Source: Eggerthellales bacterium
GTDB taxonomy: Bacteria > Actinomycetota > Coriobacteriia > Coriobacteriales > Eggerthellaceae
Length of the DNA: 36,011 nt
Direction: 5' to 3'
NCBI GenBank assembly: GCA_029225085.1
Contig: JAQXVU010000043.1
Location: 1 to 36,011, forward strand
The notes under the pieces are model-generated. The model worked only from the letters and a program-made list of their open reading frames with translations. It ran no database searches and was not told the DNA's origin. Made by a program: the position numbers and the translations under genes. This document shows, in pieces, positions 32,848-36,011 of the stretch (position 1 is its first letter; every line of letters begins with the position of its first letter).

Positions 32848-32943
32848 CTGGTTGATTACTCGTTTTTCCTAGCCATTCAGCTGATTTCGCGTTCAATTCG
32901 CTTGCCGTTCGCTCGTTACGCTCGAGCGCTTTCCATTTACAAG

Positions 32944-32974
32944 CTTGGGCGAGCGCCACGAGCGCTTGCCCAAG
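32944..32974 (-). promoter_or_regulatory. Intercistronic hairpin after ribBA
   Basis: The 13-nt arms 32944-32956 and 32962-32974 pair along their length with one G-T pair, around a 5-nt loop. No T-run follows on the minus strand, so this is more likely an attenuating or stabilising stem than a terminator. Confidence 0.5.
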
Positions 32975-32984
32975 CGACTTCCAC

Positions 32985-34187
32985 CTAGTCTTCTACGGAG
33001 ATCATGTGGCCCATCTTCTCGGCCTTGGTCTTCAGGTAGCGATGGTCATGCTCCTGAGCCTCGATCTCGATGGGCACGCGCTCGGCAATTTCCAGATTGA
33101 AGTCAGCCAAGCCGTAGATCTTGTCAGGGTTATTGGTGAGCAGTCGCAGGCTCTTGCAGCCCAGATTGCGCAGGATCTGCGCGCCGGACCAGTACTCGCG
33201 CAGATCGGGCTCGAAGCCCAGCGCGACGTTGGCCTCCACCGTATCCAGGCCCTGCTCCTGCAGCATGTAGGTCTTCAGCTTATTGATAAGGCCAATGCCG
33301 CGACCCTCCTGGCGCATGTACAGCACCACGCCGCGACCCTCGCGCTCCACCATTTCCATCGCATGGGAAAGCTGAGGACCGCAATCGCAGCGCAGGGAGC
33401 CGAAGACATCGCCGGTCAGACACTCGGAGTGTACGCGGCACAGGACGTCCTTGCCGTCACCCAAATCGCCCTTCACCAGAGCGACGTGCTCCTCGCCAGT
33501 GATGTCGTTCACGAAGCCGTGGATGGTGAAGTTGCCGTAGCGAGTGGGCAGCTGAGCCACCGCCTGCTCCTTCATGTGGTTGTCATGGATGCGGCAGTAG
33601 TCCTGCAGCTGCTTAATAGAGATGAAGCACAGGTTGTGTTCCTTGGCCATCTCGGCCAGCTCGGTGGTGCGCATCATGGTGCCGTCCTCGCGCATGATCT
33701 CGCAGCACAGACCGCACTGCTTCATACCGGCGTGACGCAGCAGGTCGACGGTGGCCTCGGTATGGCCGTTGCGCTCGAGAACGCCGCCAGAGCGAGCGAT
33801 GAGGGGGAACATATGGCCTGGACGACGGAAATCCTCGGGCTTGGCATCGGGGTCGACGCACTTCATGGCGGTGACGGAGCGCTCGTAAGCGGAGATGCCG
33901 GTGGTGGTGTCTACGTGGTCGACGGACACGGTGAAGGCCGTCTCGTGATTGTCGGTGTTGTCGGTGACCATGGGCGTGAAGTTCAGCTTGCGAGCCAGCT
34001 CGATGCTCATGGGCATGCAGATGAGGCCCTTGGCGTAGGACGCCATGAAGTTCACGTTGGCCTGGGTAGCGTACTCAGCCGCGCAGATCAGGTCGCCCTC
34101 GTTCTCGCGATCGGGGTCGTCCACCACCATGATCACGTGGCCGGCCTGCAGCTCGATGAGAGCCTCTTCAACCGTGTTCATTTGCAT
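32985..34187 (-). CDS. ribBA: Bifunctional dihydroxybutanone-phosphate synthase / GTP cyclohydrolase II
   Basis: A 400-aa fusion that supplies both precursors of riboflavin. The N-terminal half makes dihydroxybutanone phosphate from ribulose 5-phosphate ([16 protein letters not shown], and [20 protein letters not shown]). The C-terminal half opens GTP to the pyrimidine intermediate ([18 protein letters not shown] with the zinc cysteines, then [15 protein letters not shown] and [13 protein letters not shown]). The ATG at 34187 follows AAGGAG by seven bases; more upstream starts lack this. It lies between ribE and ribH, with repeat-containing spacers on both sides. Confidence 0.97.
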   Translation of the reverse strand: MQMNTVEEALIELQAGHVIMVVDDPDRENEGDLICAAEYATQANVNFMASYAKGLICMPMSIELARKLNFTPMVTDNTDNHETAFTVSVDHVDTTTGISAYERSVTAMKCVDPDAKPEDFRRPGHMFPLIARSGGVLERNGHTEATVDLLRHAGMKQCGLCCEIMREDGTMMRTTELAEMAKEHNLCFISIKQLQDYCRIHDNHMKEQAVAQLPTRYGNFTIHGFVNDITGEEHVALVKGDLGDGKDVLCRVHSECLTGDVFGSLRCDCGPQLSHAMEMVEREGRGVVLYMRQEGRGIGLINKLKTYMLQEQGLDTVEANVALGFEPDLREYWSGAQILRNLGCKSLRLLTNNPDKIYGLADFNLEIAERVPIEIEAQEHDHRYLKTKAEKMGHMISVED

Positions 34188-34284
34188 ATCGTTCTCCTTC
34201 TCGTAAGGTTTGCTCGCGTATAAGTGGAAGATGGGCAAGCCCATCGGGTTGTTCGGGATGCCTCGGCGTGCGCTCACGCGGGAC

Positions 34285-34387
34285 GCGCCTTGGGCGGCTA
34301 GTAGGTCGCGCCTCGCTCAGGGCTGGCGAGATCGCGCCTTGGGTGGCTGATGGGTCGCGCCTTGCTCGGGACTGGCGAGATCGCGCC
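34285..34387. repeat. 49-bp tandem repeats in the ribE-ribBA spacer
   Basis: Two 49-bp units start at 34285 and 34334, with 42 of 49 positions identical by my count, and a third starts at 34383 but ends at the ribE stop. Each unit contains GCGCCTTGGG and CTGGCGAGATC. All differences are transitions. Confidence 0.8.
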
Positions 34388-34388
34388 G

Positions 34389-35084
34389 CTAGAAGCCGTT
34401 GGCCACGAGGTACTCGAGGCTCAAGGCTCCAGCAGATCCCCTCGAGGAGCCAGTGGGCGGTTCAGGTGCCCTCCCCTCCTTGGCTTCCTGACCCAGGGCC
34501 GCGCCCAGAAGCCGCTGCACGTACTTGCCCACCACGTCGTTTTCCAGATTCACCAAATCACCTGGGCGCTTGCGCAGCAGGATAGTTTCGTCGCGGGTAG
34601 TGGGAATGAGGGACACGCTGAAAGTGTCCGCACCCAGAGAGGCCACCGTCAGGCTCACACCGTCGATGGCGATAGAGCCCTTCTGCACGATGAGAGCCAG
34701 GACGTCGGGGGTGGTGCGAATGGTGACCCACACCGCGTTCTGGTCGGGACGAATCTGGGTGATAGTGCCCACGCCGTCTATGTGTCCGGAAACGATGTGG
34801 CCGCCGAACCTGCCGCCTGCCGCCATAGCGCGCTCAAGGTCGACGGGGTCCCCCGCCTTCAGGCTGCCCAGGTTCGACCTCTTCAGGGTCTCGGGCATGA
34901 CATCGGCGGTGAACTCGTCGGCGGAAAAGGACGTCACCGTCAGGCACACGCCGTTCACCGCGATGGAGTCGCCAAAGTGCACGTCGCTGAGGACCTTCTT
35001 CGCAGCGATGACGATCTTGCCCGCGCGAGCGGAGGGAAGGACGCGACGAACCGTGCCCACCTCCTCGACAATGCCGGTAAACAT
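34389..35084 (-). CDS. ribE: Riboflavin synthase alpha chain
   Basis: A 231-aa enzyme that dismutates two lumazine molecules to riboflavin. It has two homologous lumazine-binding repeats, starting MFTGIVEEVGTV and, near residue 97, GHIVSGHIDGVGTI. VNGVCLTVTSF in the first repeat is matched by IDGVSLTVASL in the second. About 30 residues beyond the usual end (after GKYVQRLLG) are Gly/Ser/Pro-rich and then LEYLVANGF. The ATG shares a base with the ribD stop (TAATG) and follows AAGGAGG. Some naming schemes call this gene ribC. Confidence 0.95.
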   Translation of the reverse strand: MFTGIVEEVGTVRRVLPSARAGKIVIAAKKVLSDVHFGDSIAVNGVCLTVTSFSADEFTADVMPETLKRSNLGSLKAGDPVDLERAMAAGGRFGGHIVSGHIDGVGTITQIRPDQNAVWVTIRTTPDVLALIVQKGSIAIDGVSLTVASLGADTFSVSLIPTTRDETILLRKRPGDLVNLENDVVGKYVQRLLGAALGQEAKEGRAPEPPTGSSRGSAGALSLEYLVANGF

Positions 35085-36011
35085 TAGGAAACCTCCTTGT
35101 GGTCAGGGGTTTTAGTGGAAGAAGCTTCGCGGGAGGGATACAGCGTGATGAGGGGACCGTCGTTCACGGGATATTCCAAAACGATGTCGTCACCTAACAC
35201 GGAAACCCGCGGGGATCCCAAAGGCAGGGCATCAGCCATACGAGAGATACCTGCGCCGCCTACAGGGGACGCTCCCGTGCCGCCGATGATCTTCGGGGCC
35301 AGATACACCACCACCTCGTTCACCAGGCCAGCTTCGAAGGCCGCCGCGTTAAGCTGCGCGCCGCCTTCCAGAAGGACGGAATCGGTGCCGTTTTCAGCCA
35401 GGTGGGACATGACGTGAGGCAGGGACACGCGACCCTGCTCATCCGAGGGGACCGCTACGACCTGAACCCCGGCGGCGGAAAGGGACGCCTGCTTCGCGGG
35501 ATCAGGGTCGCAGCAGTACACCCTGGTAGGAATCTGATCGGCAGTCTTCACCAACTGGGAAGACAGAGGAATGCGCAGGTGAGAGTCGCATACCACCCGC
35601 AGAGGGTTGTTGCCAGTTGCGCCGCCTGCGCGTCGACAAGTCAGAGAGGGGTCGTCGGCTAGCACCGTGTTCGCACCCACCATGATGGCGGCAAGGCGAT
35701 GGCGATACTCGTGCACCTGGGCACGGGACGCCTCGCAAGACACCCACCGGGAATCGCCGGTGCTTGCGCTGATGTGGCCATCGGCGGTCATGGCCCACTT
35801 AGCCACCACGAAAGGCAGCTTGCGGGTCATGTAGTGGAAGAAGATGGGATTTAGCTGGTCGCACTGCGCGCGGCAAACGTCTTCATCTACCTGAATGCCG
35901 GCGGCGCGAAGGCGGGCGTTGCCCTTACCGGACACCAGAGGGTTAGGGTCGCGAGAGCCCACCACCACGCGAGCGATGCCAGCTTCTATAAGGGCATCGA
36001 CGCAGGGAGGC
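35084..36011 (-). CDS. ribD: Riboflavin biosynthesis protein RibD (5' end outside window)
   Basis: Partial gene, open to the right edge, with 308 residues visible. The first visible residues, PPCVDALIEAGIARVVVGSR then DPNPLVSGKG, are the end of the zinc deaminase domain. The reductase domain follows: VAKWAMTADGHISASTGDSR, IMVGANTVLADDPSL and SVLLEGGAQLNAAAF. RibD deaminates and then reduces the pyrimidine product of GTP cyclohydrolase II. It is the first visible gene of the operon ribD-ribE-ribBA-ribH. Any FMN riboswitch would lie beyond the edge. Confidence 0.95.
   Translation of the reverse strand, partial: PPCVDALIEAGIARVVVGSRDPNPLVSGKGNARLRAAGIQVDEDVCRAQCDQLNPIFFHYMTRKLPFVVAKWAMTADGHISASTGDSRWVSCEASRAQVHEYRHRLAAIMVGANTVLADDPSLTCRRAGGATGNNPLRVVCDSHLRIPLSSQLVKTADQIPTRVYCCDPDPAKQASLSAAGVQVVAVPSDEQGRVSLPHVMSHLAENGTDSVLLEGGAQLNAAAFEAGLVNEVVVYLAPKIIGGTGASPVGGAGISRMADALPLGSPRVSVLGDDIVLEYPVNDGPLITLYPSREASSTKTPDHKEVS

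Noticed and set aside
32734-32988. Small plus-strand protein with FICTF repeats
   Set aside because: It is produced by DNA repeats in the ribBA-ribH spacer, starts inside ribH, and has no ribosome-binding site.
33006-34223. Plus-strand open frame opposite ribBA
   Set aside because: Antisense shadow with no motif; ribBA is unambiguous.
34188-34277. Longer ribBA start at 34277
   Set aside because: The strong AAGGAG lies before the ATG at 34187, and the extra 30 residues are not typical of the family.

Overview
The window looks like chromosomal DNA of an anaerobic, GC-rich Actinomycetota of the class Coriobacteriia, probably the Eggerthellales (inference). The clues are compact coding with GTG/ATG starts and frequent TAATG couplings, a polyferredoxin, a TRAP carboxylate transporter, UDP-galactopyranose mutase and an orphan hydrogenase-maturation protease. 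No rRNA, tRNA, IS element, phage gene or CRISPR array was seen.

Left part (1-9.5 kb): the start of a membrane-anchored coiled-coil protein runs off the left edge. Then come metK with a structured leader, and a polar amino-acid ABC operon (binding protein, permease, ATPase) ending in tandem terminators, all on the minus strand. A plus-strand cluster follows: DUF1461 membrane protein, gltX, a polyferredoxin and a PaaI-type thioesterase.

Middle (9.5-23.3 kb): on the minus strand mfd is followed directly by a membrane-anchored C39-like cysteine peptidase. Divergent from mfd is nth. Next are a heterodimeric ABC exporter pair (one degenerate and one consensus ATPase half), a lipid kinase with a large low-complexity insert, a HycI-like protease and a small membrane protein. 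glf lies on the plus strand.

Accessory stretch (23.3-25.2 kb): relatively AT-rich and repeat-rich, around one orphan gene with a PD-(D/E)xK-like nuclease C-terminus. It holds a dispersed GATAAATGACCCC-type motif, an 11-bp-period degenerate array upstream of the nuclease, and four tandem 26-bp repeats.

Transport block (25.2-31.2 kb), minus strand: dctQ-dctM-dctP, a second closely related dctP with its own likely promoter, then an AEC-family carrier gene. The upstream regions of dctQ and the AEC gene share the palindromic core TCACCAGGTGA.

Right part (31.3-36 kb), minus strand: riboflavin operon ribD(partial)-ribE-ribBA-ribH followed by a HAD phosphatase. RibD, RibBA, RibH and RibE supply all named steps from GTP and ribulose-5-phosphate to riboflavin except a dephosphorylation, which the HAD protein could perform. 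Intergenic gaps in this operon carry 49-bp and 23-bp direct repeats, and the HAD gene has a 39-bp in-frame repeat.
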